This document shows, in pieces, positions 41,001-55,400 of a stretch of 64,000 nt of DNA. Within the stretch, counting starts at the first letter, position 1; every line of letters starts with the position of its first letter. Both the position numbers and the translations under genes were made by a program. The notes below the pieces were generated by a model. It saw only the letters and a list, made by a program, of their open reading frames with translations, ran no database searches and had not been told where the DNA came from. Origin of the DNA: Lamellibrachia satsuma (lineage: Eukaryota; Annelida; Polychaeta; Sabellida; Siboglinidae); the NCBI GenBank assembly GCA_033239005.1, contig BSQZ01000001.1, forward strand, positions 9,947,000-10,010,999. The letters are read 5' to 3'.

Positions 41001-44000
41001 CCTAAATGCTATAAAAGCGAAATAAAAATCATGGTTTGGGGCAATGCACCGAAAAAGTGGTCAAAAACTAACCAGTTGCAGCTACAATCAAGAATATCAA
41101 GCTAGTGGTTTTTTCAGAATGTGTTCTGAAAGTTGGATATTCTGATTAAATCTCTATTTTCCTGGGGGCTGACATATTGATCATGGCACCAATAAGAGCC
41201 TGAATGGCAGTTCTATGAAATCGACTTCTGGAGAGACGCATTAAGTGCGTTGGACCGAAATCAAACGGCCGTCGGAAACAAATTTAACTCACAATCAAGC
41301 CAGCTGTTAAGTCAGAACAGGATAAGTTTATTAAACAAAGGCTAACGTAGGTGATCGAATATTGCCAAACTAACATCAGTTATCCATATATTACAGCGCC
41401 CTCGTCGTTGCTTTATTCCAGCCATATGCAACCCTCCCTGCATGGGCGGCGTATGTGTCTCCCCCGACATGTGCCTCTGTACAGACGGATCTAAAGCCCC
41501 CTCGTGTGACATGTACGGTAAGTCTTCAGGATGGTCAAAAATACGGAGGCTCCGTACAAAATACGAAAGGTAGACAAGTATGCGTGTGCGTGTATGTTTT
41601 GTTTGTCACCAAATCTTTATCATGTATTAGTTAATTTTTATTAATTATTTTCAAAACATTGGGCATATTAAGATACCGAACATATTATCCCGGTGAAACA
41701 TACGGTAGCGATCATGCTTGGTCATAGTTGGAGTATACATTGTTCATTGGAAAATCACTATATAGGCTTCCTACTTGAGAGTGGTGATTGAGAAACATAT
41801 TGGAGAGTCGCGGTAAACTTTATCAAAGTGCTAAGGTAATTTCTCACTTAGAAAACCTAAGTCATAACATTCGTTACGAATATATAGTAAGATTATTATT
41901 ATTATGTATTAAACTTAAGCTTTCAGCGGAAGACAAAACATTCCGTTAGATGTCTGCGCAATTATTTCGAAAGCAATATTGATGGGACAATTCACATACG
42001 TTGCACTCTCGGTATATGAAACTTGTTGAAACTTGGACCAAAGTGTTCTATATATCCGATGTTCCTTATATAGGAGTGACCAACGGGGCGGGGAAGAACG
42101 GGAATTTCAAAGGGGTTAATTTTAAGAGGTTGTTCCTTACACAGGGAATCCATCGTTACAATGACAGGCCACTGTGCGTTGTCTCGATCACGTTAAGCAT
42201 TTTGTTGCTATTCTGCAGCGACGACGAGAATGACGTGTTCCGAGATGGGTTGTTCCCAGCAGTGCTACGACACGAACAGCGTCGTGCAGTGCGGATGTAT
42301 GCGTGGATTCCGTCTCGGACTCGACGCCAAGACATGTCTAGGTACGAGCAGTGGTCGCTAGAGGTCGTTCACAGTTGTCAATATCGATGATAGTATGCTT
42401 TTAGCGTGACAATTAGAGGGCACGAAGTAACGTTAATAAAATAACAGCATATATTTTATATGAGAAAATACTCATTACTCATAGAAAGATAAATTTGTGA
42501 ATTTAGTGTCAATGTGTCTAAAACGTTAAAACACAACTGACATGTTCAAATATAATTAACACATTGTTGGACTCTCGATAACCCAATGGCTACCTATTCC
42601 ATTTTCCATAGGTTTTAATATTTAAAAAATATATATAAAACATTGTAAGCATCGTAAACAATGTAAAATATTGCAAAATATAGTAAAACAATGTAACCAT
42701 TGTAAACATTGTAAAAAAAACAGTGTAAACATTGTGAAACATCGTAAATCATCGTGCAGTATTGTAAAATATCACAGAGCATCGTAAGGTATAGTAAGAT
42801 ATCGTACGGTATCGTAAGTTATCGTGAGGTATCCTACGGTATCGTAAGGTGTCGAAAGTTATCGTACGGTATCGTTCGGAATCGGAAATGTTGTAAAATG
42901 TTGTTAAATGTTGTTAAATGTAAATCTTGTTAAAGCTTGTTAAATCTTTTACAATCTTATACAATATTGTTAACCCGTGTTACAACTTGTTGCATCTTGT
43001 TAAATCTTGTTTAAAATGTTGAAACTTCTTCCCGCAGACATCGACGAGTGCACGATACGGAACCCGTGTGCGCAGGGATGTCGTAACATGCAGGGCCGCT
43101 ACATGTGTTACTGTTACGCCGGCTTCACCCTGCAGACGGACGGCCGGGCCTGCATGCCGCTCAACGACTACAGTAAGTCAGCCGGCAACAACTCGCTGTT
43201 GTTCGTAGGGCGCGGTGGCGCGGCGGTTAGAACAACGGATTCAAGAGAACCCGGCTTCGAATCCTCTTGCTGCCGTTTCGAAGCTTAGGCAATTTCGTTC
43301 ACCACACGTTGCTCAGTTCACCCAGCTGTATAAATGAGTACCTGGCTACAGACTGGGGTGGATACGTGTACGAAAAGTCTTCGTGCAGTAATTCCAGCAT
43401 GGTTGAATGCTTCACAGAGAAGCTGAGTTTGCGTTGGAATGAACAGGTCTTACAGGGGGTGAAGTGTAAAGCGCTTTGAACGGTCTTTCGGACTAGATAC
43501 TGCGCTATGTAAAAACGTAACTTTACCTTTTCATCTTTTGTGACAAAATCCATGGTTTGCGTGCGTGATCCTCCTGCTCTGTAGACAGGTTTGGGGCTTT
43601 CTTGACTTTATGTTAAACGTACAAACGCTGCTCGTTTTATTATGAAAACCTGTTATATTGTCAGTTATATATTCTTTATTATATTATATTGACTGCTTGA
43701 ATGTGTTATTATGAATTGTCATTTTTAAAATGTGACATGACCATTATTCGTCTATTAATGTTGACATTGTCTTTCGACATGACATTCGGGGCGAAACTTC
43801 CAAATTAAGCAGGTTTATTAAAACCTATTTCGGCGGTCAATATGTTAAAATAATTATAGTTTATGCTAAATAATATGATGTTTACGATAAAAGCGGCAAT
43901 ACTTTGCACCTTCATATTGAATAGCAACGATGCCTGTCTAGCAGTTTAGTCATTTATTTTCGAAGGTAGCTGGAGACTTTTGCGTCGTAAAACACCTGCA

Positions 44001-47000
44001 AAAACGTCTCTATTCAGTTACACGTAAACAAGGTAATGGTGATTCTTGAATAGCGCGGAATCCAGTCATTGCGACTGCTCAAAGCGCTTTACACTGCAGA
44101 CCTGTTCATTCCAACGCCATCTCGACTTCTCTGGGAAGCATTCAGCCGCGCTGCAATTACTGCCCGAAGATTATACGTTCACATATCCAACACTGTATGC
44201 AGCAAATTATTCATTTATACAGCTGAGTGAACTGTGTACTGTGGACCCCAAATGAAAGAAATAACCGTCTAAGAGGAACAATCCTGAAAGCCCTGTACTG
44301 CCCTTCCTCGTACCCATGGATATAAGGAACATCGGATATTATATGCAACAATTTGTTCCATACAGCGAGAGTCCAACGGCGCAGAGGTCGTTCGCAACGC
44401 GTTGGCCCAGTTCATTCAGCTGTTAGCCTCAATCACCCAGGCTCCTGCTGTGTCGGCACCGTTAGTCGCACACGTCATCGCCTGGATGCAGAGTGCACTT
44501 TTTATTGTGACGGAAATTATGTATGCGTCCAGATTCTGGTCATTTGGCTAGTTCACATAAAACAAGAGTGAAGTTTTATCAGTTTATATAATGTAGTTCC
44601 AATCAACTTTAAGCATTTATTTTATTTTGTTATATTGTATTTACGAAATAATTGTATAGTGTAGAATCTCGATAATGACGCTGGTTGACTGCTGGCGCTG
44701 CACGGTAACGCCTGTACAAAATGAATTGGTAACAGTGAAACCATTCCTTCGCAGCCAGGCCACTTCTCGGCGAGATCACGAAGGCGAGCTAGAGTCGGAT
44801 AAGCGAGACTATTCAACTATATAAACGAAAAGGGAAAGTTCGGTAATTCACAACGTCGGGTAAATAGTACCGACGCGATTCCCAAGAACTGGTAGAGACT
44901 TCGAATATGAATGATGGACTGTTTAGTAGCACCACAGGTGGCCATTCCACATAGCAAACCAAAATGGCGCCGAAGACGCAGAAGAATCCGTTGCTATCCC
45001 GTGAACAGGAGCAGTCAGTACAGGCACAGTGAAATGTGTAGGTCAAGTTATTTTATGCGATACGTGGTGGGGCAGTTACTACCCCCTGGTGGAGGTTAAA
45101 TCGAACCAGTGGAAATTATTACCCGATCGAGGTACTTTGTATGTTCCACATCGGGCATGGGGCGATTAATCAACTAGATTAGTTCGTTTAGTTATTTTTC
45201 AATTAATTTCAGTTAAATTGTAATTTGAAAGTTAAGAAATTTAGTTAAGGAGCAACTTCGCTGACTTATAAGTGACCTTGTGAGTAACATGAACAACAAA
45301 TATGTTTCCATTATCTTATATAATTATTTACTGTATGTACAGTGAACAGTCAGTAAAATCACTAAAATGAAATACTATAAAATTGAAATGGAAAGTACCA
45401 TTGAATATGAGGTTGGAAAAGGCGCTATACAATTATGCGTGGTTGATTGGAAGTGCCTATGCAGACGTGGGCAAAGGGGGAAAACATGCATGCGAGTTAT
45501 GTAAAAATTATTCATTGTTTTTTATTCATACGTAACGACTAGATATACATTTATACTGCGTAGTTTGGTGGCACTTTTTACCCACACACCCTGTACTTTT
45601 TAGCCGATGTGACGGGCAAAAAGTACCGATTGGCTTTTTTCGAAAAGTTGTGATAACTTAAAACGTTTGCTATGTTGAGCGTGGTTCTCGTGTTGATGTT
45701 GCCAATTGGGCACCTCTTTCTAGTAAAGTAACGTCCTATGGTGTCTAATTCCAATCTTATACACATGTTTCCTTAGGGGTGCGAATTACCCTCCCTGGCT
45801 ACAGGCAGAAGTGGAATTGCATAAACGCATTGTATAAATAGCATTCGCGCAATAATTGCAGTGTGGCTAGATGCTTCTCGGATAAGTTGATTTGTTATGT
45901 GAGATATTTCTACAAGTGCTCTGTTATGAAACGTACAGTTATATTTTTTGTAGGCGTGACGAACTGCGCAGGTGGCAAAGAATGCGTATTCCCCATTGAC
46001 CAGGACAGACGTCAACAGCAACAATCAAGAGCATTACAGCAGGCGTTTCCCGACGCACCACAACTGGGCGCCGTCGTACGCGACCAGGCCAACATGGCGG
46101 CGGTGGCAACCAAGGCAATGCCGGAGGTGAATGAGGGTTCCAGCCGCGACTGGACAGACTTCAAGCAGTGGATGGCAACCGGGCAGGACTCGGAGCCGTA
46201 CCCCGTAGAGGTGGACGAGGAAAATGAACCAACAGACCACGGCGAACACGAATCGGCGCCGCAGAGGTTCTCCGAGGTCAACCCGTTCGGCCTCCCCGAA
46301 GGCGAACCGGAAGACATCGGCGACGCGTCGATCACCAGCGAAGTTTTCCGATCGGAGTCTCCGCCGTCACAAAGTGAAGTGCCGCCACCTCGTCTTATTG
46401 CGTCTTCCAATGCGCCGGTGGTACCATCATCAGGCCGGAAGATGGCTACCGGAAATTCGGCCTATGGACAGCTGCAGGCGACGCTGGCGTTCAGTCAACC
46501 CGAAGCCCGCGCGGAACGACAAAGCAAGGTGGGACAAATATATGTTATGTCTCCTCAGAGTTGGGCTCTTCAAACTTCATTCTTCAAACAATTTTCATTA
46601 ACAATCATTATCTTACATGAAAAAAATATCGTTGTCTCATTTTGCAGACCATTAATGTTGGACATATTCCCTCTGAACCCAACGCCTAGTTTTCTGTGCA
46701 TTCACTGGTCGGGAAGTATTTGCGTTTTTGTAATATTCACAAGCTACTAAGCTGTCGGATATTTGCAAACAATGCAGCCAAAACTTCGTAGTGCGCAAAT
46801 AAACGTACGTCATGCTAGTTCATGTTTCGTCATATGTTGCCAGGTGGCGTTCGGAAAGCGCAACTACGGCAAGCTGCACGCGCAGCTCGTGTTCGAAGAC
46901 GAGCCATCTAGTGACGAGACGGCGCGAGTCGACGTGTCGAGAACGCGCGGGAATCGGCGCGAGACGATCAAAGTCGACGTACCGAGGACGTACGAAGGGG

Positions 47001-49427
47001 GCGTCGAAGAGCCTGGTCGGAAGGTGTCGTCTGGTAACACGGCCTACGGCCCGGTACATGCGCGGCTGCAGTTCACCAACCCGTCCCATCCGCCCATAAT
47101 GCCGTACACCGGCCAGCGCCCGTTCAACGGCTACCAGCAGCCGCCGATCAACTACGCCCAAGGCTCGTTTCAGCAACCGACTTGGGGGCAAGGTGGATTC
47201 CCACAAGGTGGCATGCCGCCCCAGGGAGGTTACTTCCAACAGCCACCGATGAACATGCCGCAGTATGGCCGGCCGGCTGTGCACTGGCCACAAGGTGTAC
47301 CACAAGGGCGTCCGTTCGACGGCGGCGTCCCCGGCTACGGCGCCCAAGGTTTCCGGGTGACGGCTGGTGGCCAACCGATGATCAACCCCGGCGCCTATAG
47401 CCCGCCGCCGGCGTGGAACGGACAGTACCAGGTGTTCAACTCCAGGACTCCACAGTACCCTCTTCCCGGACGTCAGGGTGGATATCCCAACCCCAACGGC
47501 GCGCCCCAGACAAGCATCCCCGTGTCAGGGGCTCAAGGCTCCTTCCCCAGTAGCGGGAGCAACCCCGAGGGATGGGAGACGGCCGCTGTGTCAAGTGGGA
47601 ATCAGCCCACTAGTATCATCCCTCAACCGGACGGACCTATCCAGTACTTCGACCACCGAGGCCGGCGCGTGGACGAGCCTGCCGTTCCAGACGAAGTCTT
47701 CAATCCGCAGCCGTCCTCGGGACAAGACGCGCCCATCCCGGCCAACCGCCCTGCGGCGGTCGGACAACCCAACCAAGTGTATCAGCAGGCGAGACAACCG
47801 AGTCCCGGATATCAGGTTGGAGCATGCACGGGAGGCGCATGCGCACAACCTGCAGTGCAGCAGGGCTTTGGTCAGCCGCTTTCGGGGGCAAACGGCGGCC
47901 CGTGTTTGAACGACGGTTGCGGTGTGCAGGGTGGCCAGCCGGGGGGTCAGCCGCTTCCGGGGGCAAACGGCGGCCCGTGTTTGAATGACGGTTGTGGGGT
48001 GCCGAATGGGATGCCGGGTGGAATGCCCCAAATGCCCTTCCCCGCTAATCCCCCGTGCGTGGGCGGCGGCTGCGGCGTCGGAGCCGGCGTTCCTGTCGCG
48101 CCCTTCCGGATGGGGGAGCCGTGTCTGAACGAGGGTTGCGGAATGGGAGGCGGTTTCCCCCTGCCGGGAGGCGGCTTCCCCCAGCCCTGTTCGAATGGCC
48201 CTTGTAGCAGAGGAACGACCATCATGCAGGAGACCATAGTGGACGCTCAAGCCTCTCCCTGTTTGGGGAATGGATGCATGCAATCTGGTGGCTTCCCGCC
48301 TCAAGGGTTTAGAGGTGGACCGCCAATGATGAATCAACCGCCATGCCCCGCCGGTCAGATGTGGATGGTAGCAAACACAGGTTACGGGTGAGTCTTTGTG
48401 TCAATATCACGAATGTCTGTTCTGGATGTCTGTATCTTGTGTGTTTGTGTTCTGGATGTCTGTATCATGTATGTCTGTATCGCGTATGTTTGTGTTCTGG
48501 ATGTCTGTATCATGTATGTCTGTATCGTGTATGTATGTGTTTTGTATGTCTGTGTCGTGTATGTATGTGTTCTGGATGTCTGTATCACGTATGTATGTGT
48601 TCTGGATGTCTGTATCACGTATGTATATGTTCTGGATGTCTGTATTATGTATGTATGTATTCTGGATGTCTGTATCATGTATGTATGTGTTCTGGATGTC
48701 TGTATCATGTATGTATGTATCATGTATGTATGTGTTCTGAATGTCTGTATCATGTATGTATGTGTTCTTGATGTATGTATCATATATGTATGCGTTCTTG
48801 ATGTATGTATCATGTATGTATGTATCATATATGGATGTGTTCTGGATGTCTGTATCATGTATGTCTGTATCATGTATGTATGTGTTCTGGATGTCTGTAT
48901 CATGTATGTCTGTATCGTGTATGTATGTGTTCTTGATGTCTGTATCATGTATGTATGTGTTCTTGATGTCTGTATCATATATGTATGTATTCTGGATGTC
49001 TGTATCATGTATGTATGTGTTCTGGATGTCTGTATCATGTATGTCTGTATCATGTATGTATGTGTTCTGAATGTCTGTATCATGTATGTATGTGTTCTTG
49101 ATGTATGTATCATATATGTATGCGTTCTTGATGTATGTATCATGTATGTATGTATCATGTATGGATGTGTTCTGGATGTCTGTATCATGTATGCATGTGT
49201 TCTGGATGTCTGTATCATGTATGTATGTGTTCTGGATGTCTGTATCATGTATGCATGTGTTCTGGATGTCTGTATCGTGTATGTATCTGTTCTGGATGTC
49301 TGTATCATCTATGTATGTATTCTGGATGTCTGTATCATGTATGTATGTGTTCTTGATGTATGTATCATGTATGTATGTGTGTTCTTGATGTATGTATCAT
49401 GTATGTCTGTATCATGGATGTCTGTAT

Positions 49428-49458
<31 letters not shown>

Positions 49459-52400
49459 TCTGGATGTCTGTATCATGTATGTATGTGTTCTGGATGTCTG
49501 TATCATGTATGTCTGTATCGTGTATGTATGTGTTCTTGATGTCTGTATCATGTATGTCTGTATCATGTATGTATGTGTTCTGGATGTCTGTATCATGTAT
49601 GTCTGTATCGTGTATGTATGTGTTCTTGATGTCTGTATCATGTATGCATGTGTTCTGGATGTCTGTATCATGTATGTATGTGTTCTGGATGTATGTATCA
49701 TGTATGTCTGTATCGTGTATGTATGTGTTCTTGATGTCTGTATCATGTATGTATGTGTTCTGGATGTCTGTATCATGTATGTATGTGTTCTGGATGTTTG
49801 TATCATGTATGTATGTGTTCTGGATGTCTGTATCACGTATGTATATATTTTGCACTATGACGTTTGAATGAAGCGCCACCTGGCGAATACAAAGTTACGG
49901 AAGATGCACACAGCTCCACAGTGTCGTGTTGCGGTATAAGAAAAGTTTGACGTTATTTAACACCGGTTTCGTGTAAAGTCGTACGTCGATCTTTTGAGAT
50001 CCCTCATTAACTAGGGCATTAGTTCCAGTCGTTCTAAATAACGACTGTGTGCGCGGTGGCGTAGCGGTTAGAACGTCGGACGCTCACTCGAGAGAATCCG
50101 GGCTCGAATCTTCTTGTTGCTGTTTCGAAACTTGGTGTCAATTTCGTTCAGTCCCCGTTGTTCCAGCGCACTCTATATATGAGTACCTAGCTATAGACAG
50201 AGGTGCATGTTACCTTTATCCACTGTGTGGCCGTCCTCCGTGCGCAGGAGTTGCCAACTGATGTCGTCCTACCAGCAGCAGATGATCCCCGGTGGTTGTT
50301 CTCCCGACTCGACCGTCCAGTGCACCGTGCCAGGACAACCTCAACCCGGACAACCTCAGCCCGGACAACCTCAGCCAGGACAACCTCAGCCCGGACAACC
50401 TCAGCCAGGTGTTAACTTTATTCGTGGACATGCAACACCATACCCACAAGCTGCATCATCCTCTGACTCCACAAAGGGAGACTCCACACGCAACCCACAT
50501 TAACTAGTACATTGCTTCTCTGTGCAGAACTGCAAGATTTAAGAACACTTCTGTATCTTATGCACTTTCCCACTGACAGTAATTGGAATTCCATTTGATA
50601 CTTGGCTGTGTAATATATGCTATTAGATCTGAATCAACATTACTGTAATGCCTGCTGTGGACACTCTAAGACAATCGTAGGACAGCTGTCCCAAGAAGCT
50701 AGAGAAACATTATAATAGACCATCCAATGGTATTTAAAATTGCGCCTACTCCTTTGTATGTTTTTCCATGTCCGGGCCAAATCTTATTTATTTATTCATT
50801 CATTTATATGCAATTTAATTCTGTATCATTTTATTGTATATAATGGTTTGCACATTTTAATATGGACTTCATGTTGTATTCAAGTTAACTTATTATATAC
50901 AGGACAGCCTCAGCCCGGACAACCAGGGCGGCGGCGAGCACCACTGCCGGGACGGGTGGAGTTCCCACTCCCTGGCCAGGCAATGGGTCTGCCTCCGACC
51001 AACAACGGAGCCCAGGCGAGTACGGACGGTGCGCCTGCGCAGGTGATCCTCGGAAGTAGCGGCTGCGTGCCCGACTGCGCGAACGGCGGCACGTGCAGGA
51101 ACGGCAAGTGCGTGTGTCGGCCGGGCGTCACCGGCGACGCGTGTCAGAACGGTGCGTGGTTCACGGGGGTAGATCGCGTAGACAGAACGTTTGGCGTAAA
51201 ACTGGACATGAATGGCATAGTAGAACGTGTCTGTCTTGGGATACAACTCGCTTCGGAGAAAACCTGTCTCGAGTGACCGCTCTCTTGGTTCACCATGGTC
51301 CTGTTTTGCAATGTTAATTGATCGGCTACGGGGCGGTGGTTCAGCGGTTAGAGCACCGGTCTGTCGACCGAGAGTCCGGGGTTCGAGTCCATCTGCCGCC
51401 GTTTCGAAACTAGGGTAGTTTCGTTCACCCCACATTGCCGGTGTCTTTCGGAAGTGTCACTAGACGCTGTTGGTTCTACCTTCCTGCCAGGGAAAGTAAA
51501 ATAGCACACACGTGTAAATTGAACAAATATGTCGTGGACTCCGAGCAGAGCTCCTCATGTCGATCTCTAAACTCACTACTACCTCCCACTTTTGCTGGGC
51601 TGAAGGGGGCGATCTCTCAAGAATATCTAGGCTCTGTGTAATATATGCTATTAGATATGTATCAACATTACTGTAATGCCTGCTGTGGACACTTTAAGAC
51701 AATCGTAGGACAGGTGTCCCTAGAAACTAGAGAACCATTATAATAGACCTCCCAGTGACAAAACTGATCATGGTGCCGCGTTCTAATGATGTCGCTCGTC
51801 TCTCTGCCTCCAGACGTGAACGAATGCGACCAGCTAGGCGATGACTACTGCGAACATAGCTGCGCGAATACGTTCGGCAGCTTCCAATGCATATGTCGGC
51901 CAGGCGCAACGCTCAACTCTGACGGCCGAACCTGTTCAGGTCGGTGCAACAGCGAGTCAACGAGTCTTTATTTGACTTGTAGAGAAAACAGTTTATCATA
52001 CACGACATGTAATGGTGTATTAAGAACAAAATCACTTACAGTGAATAGTGACCAATACGCACAAACTTCTCCAGCCCTCACACAAACATCCGTACACGGA
52101 AGTATAATGATTTTGTTTAATAACATTCACACCGACGACGGGAATCGGTGCCAGCCTCACCCGCAGTTCAGGAATAAAGAAGAGAGCAACAACATCCATG
52201 GGTCAAAAAGCTTGGTCGCTATTGTAGTTGCTACAATAGTATTGTTATGCGAAAATCGAAATAGATTCTATGGTGGCGTTTTCTAATACAATTCTTTCGA
52301 ATGCATCCAACCTACGGAAATATAAGTACTATATTTTGGTTCTAGTTGTACATTGTACTTTAGTGTTAAAGTGAGAGTTAACAACGTACTGGATTATCGC

Positions 52401-55400
52401 TCGTTTTGGAACTAAACTGATTGTTGAAGAATTTAGTTTCATTTCGTAACACGTTTGATTCTCTCCAGCCAAAATATTATCAACGTTTAAAACTACGGAT
52501 CCTTCGTGGGATCATGGTTGAACCCCTGAAAGGGTGAGTGGCATAACATACATACATACATACATACATACATACATACATACATACATACATACATACA
52601 TACATACATACATACATACTTACATACATACATACATACTTACATACATACATACATACATGTCGCTGTTGTTTTTTTATTGCAGATATCACGTGCTTAC
52701 CGGATTGTCTAAACGGGGGCACCTGCTCCAACGGCGTGTGTGTGTGCCAGGCCGGGTTCATGGGCACGGCATGCCAGTCAGGTAGTAGTTTACTGCAATC
52801 GCACAAGTCAAAGAAAACGTGTGTCATGCCTGAAGACGGTGTTTGTAGCACAGACTGTCCTTGCCTGTCAGGTGACGCTGTGGGAAACAATATTCGAGTT
52901 ATCCGAATGTTCGAGTGAAGTCATGTGCTTAGACAAGGCGGGGCATCCTGGTGAGACCGCGCTCACGGTTCGAGTAACGACGGGTATTCGAGTTATTGAA
53001 GTTCGGGTTAAAGGAATTGTACAGCGTACTGTGTATGTTCTCACGAGTATACAATATGATGTTACTGTGGCGTAAATCACCAAATGAAACACAACGAAAG
53101 TTGATAGTATTGGCTTACGCTGAAGCTGAATAATTCCGTGACGTATCTATGACGTATGTGACGACCGTTCATTAGTGTCGACATGTATCTATTTGTACAG
53201 GAGATAGTAAGTGGGGAGGCCTGATTACTAATTTAAATTAATGACGGTCGCATGCGAACTATGACCACCGTGGCGTCATACAGCGCCTCGTGGTGCACTG
53301 CTACGGAACTACTATTGTTTTGCAATCTGGAAAATTATCAACATTTTAAAGTATTAATTCACGGGGGTCCGAGAATCAGTACGTTCTGTACGAACAGGTA
53401 ACTGACGACAGTTGCGAACGGCCACTAAGACGAGCGATTCTCGTTACATCGACTGGTGACTGGTCGTGTGTCGGTTGTAGACATCAACGAATGTGAGATG
53501 AAGGAGGGTCTGTGTGAGAAACAGTGCCGCAACACGTTCGGCAGCTACGTGTGTCTCTGTCCGGCCGGAAGTCGCCTGAACAACGACAAACGCACATGCA
53601 CAAGTACGTCCCGTTGACCAGGACACCGTAGAAATGGGGAGCATTGCAATACAGACCTTTCACGTACCCCTGTAACATTGCCCCACCGTCCTTTTGCGTA
53701 CCCCTCAAGCATTGCCCCACAGTCCTTTCACGTGCCCCTCAAGCATTGCCCCGCCGTCCTTCCACCTACCACGCCAGCATTGCCCCACCGTCCTTTCACG
53801 TACCCCTCCAGCATTGACCAATCGTCCTTTCCCGTACCCCTCCAGCATTGACCCACCGTCCATCCACGTACCCCGCCAGCATTGCCACACAGTCCTTTCA
53901 CGTACCTCTCCAGCATTGCCCCACCGTCCTTTCACGTACCCTTCCATCATTGCCCCACCGTCCTTTCACGTACCCCTCCAGCACTACCCCACCGTCCTTT
54001 CACGTACCTCTCCAGCATTGACCCACCGTCCTTTCACGTACCTCTCCAGCATTGCCCCACCGTCCGTTCACGTACCCCTCCAGCATTGCTCCACAGTCCT
54101 TTCACGTACCCCTCCAGCATTGCCCCACCTTCCTTTCACGTACCTCTCCAGCATTGCCCCACCGTCCTTTCACGTACCCTTCCATCATTGCCCCACCGTC
54201 CTTTCACGTACCCTTCCAGCATTGCCCCACCGTCCTTTCACGTACCTTTCCAGCATTGCCCCACCGTCCTTTCACGTACCCCCCCCAGCATTGCCCCACT
54301 GTCCTTTCACGTACCCCTCCAGCATTGCTCCACAGTCCTTTCACGTACCCCTCCACCATTGTCCCACCGTCCTTTCACGAACCCTTCCATCATTGCCCCA
54401 CAGTCCTTTCACGTACCTCTCCAGCATTGCCACACCGTCCTTTCACGTACCTCTCCAGCATTGCCCCACAGTCCTTTCACGTACCCCTCCATCATTGCCC
54501 CACCGTCCTTTCACGTACCCCTCCAGCATTGCCCCACCGTCCTTTCACGTACCTCTCCAGCATTGCCACACCGTCCTTTCACGTACCCCTCCAGTATTGC
54601 TCCACAGTCCTTTCACGTACCCCTCCAGCATTGCCCCACCGTCCTTTCACGTACCCCTCCACCATTGTCCCGCCGTCCTTTCACGCACCCTTCCATCATT
54701 GCCCCACCGTCCTTTCACGTACCTCTCCAGCATTGCCACACCGTCCTTTCACGTACCTCTCCAGCATTGCCCCACAGTCCTTTCACGCACCCCTCCATCA
54801 TTGCCCCACCGTCCTTTCACGTACCCCTCCAGCATTGCCCCACCGTCCTTTCACGTACCTCTCCAGCATTGCCACACCGTCCTTTCACGTACCCCTCCAG
54901 TATTGCTCCACAGTCCTTTCACGTACCCCTCCAGCATTGCCCCACCGTCGTTTCACGTACCTCTCCAGCGGTGCCCCACCGTCCTTTCACGTACTCCCCC
55001 CCAGCATTGCCCCACCGTCCTTTCACGTACCCCTCCAGTATTGCTCCACAGTCCTTTCACGTACCCCTCCAGCATTGCCCCACCGTCCTTTCACGTACCT
55101 CTCCAGCGGTGCCCCACCGTCCTTTCACGTACTCCCCCCAGCATTGCCCCACCGTCCTTTCACGTACCCCTCTAGCATTGCTCCACAGTCCTTTCACGTA
55201 CCCCTCCATCATTGTCCCACCGTCCTTTCTCGTACCCTTCCATCATTGCCCCACCATCCTTTCACGTACCCCTCCAGCATTGCACAACATTCTTTTCACG
55301 TACCTCTCCAGCATTGCCCCACCGTCCTTTCACGTACCCCTCCAGCATTGCCCCACCGTCCTTTCATGTACCTCTCCAGCATTGCCCCACCGTCCTTTCA

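Noticed and set aside
45863..45953. ATG at 45863 as start of a separate 295 aa protein
   Set aside because: The acceptor TTTTTGTAG| at 45953 and phase continuity with exon 5 show it is an internal exon.
48382..49879. Long ORFs on both strands in the TGTATCATGTATG array
   Set aside because: Repeat-derived; the true exon ends at 48387 with a near-consensus donor.
43208..51480. Functional tRNA genes at the SINE heads
   Set aside because: The A/B boxes are recognisable, but no acceptor or anticodon stem pairs convincingly and each head continues into a SINE body.
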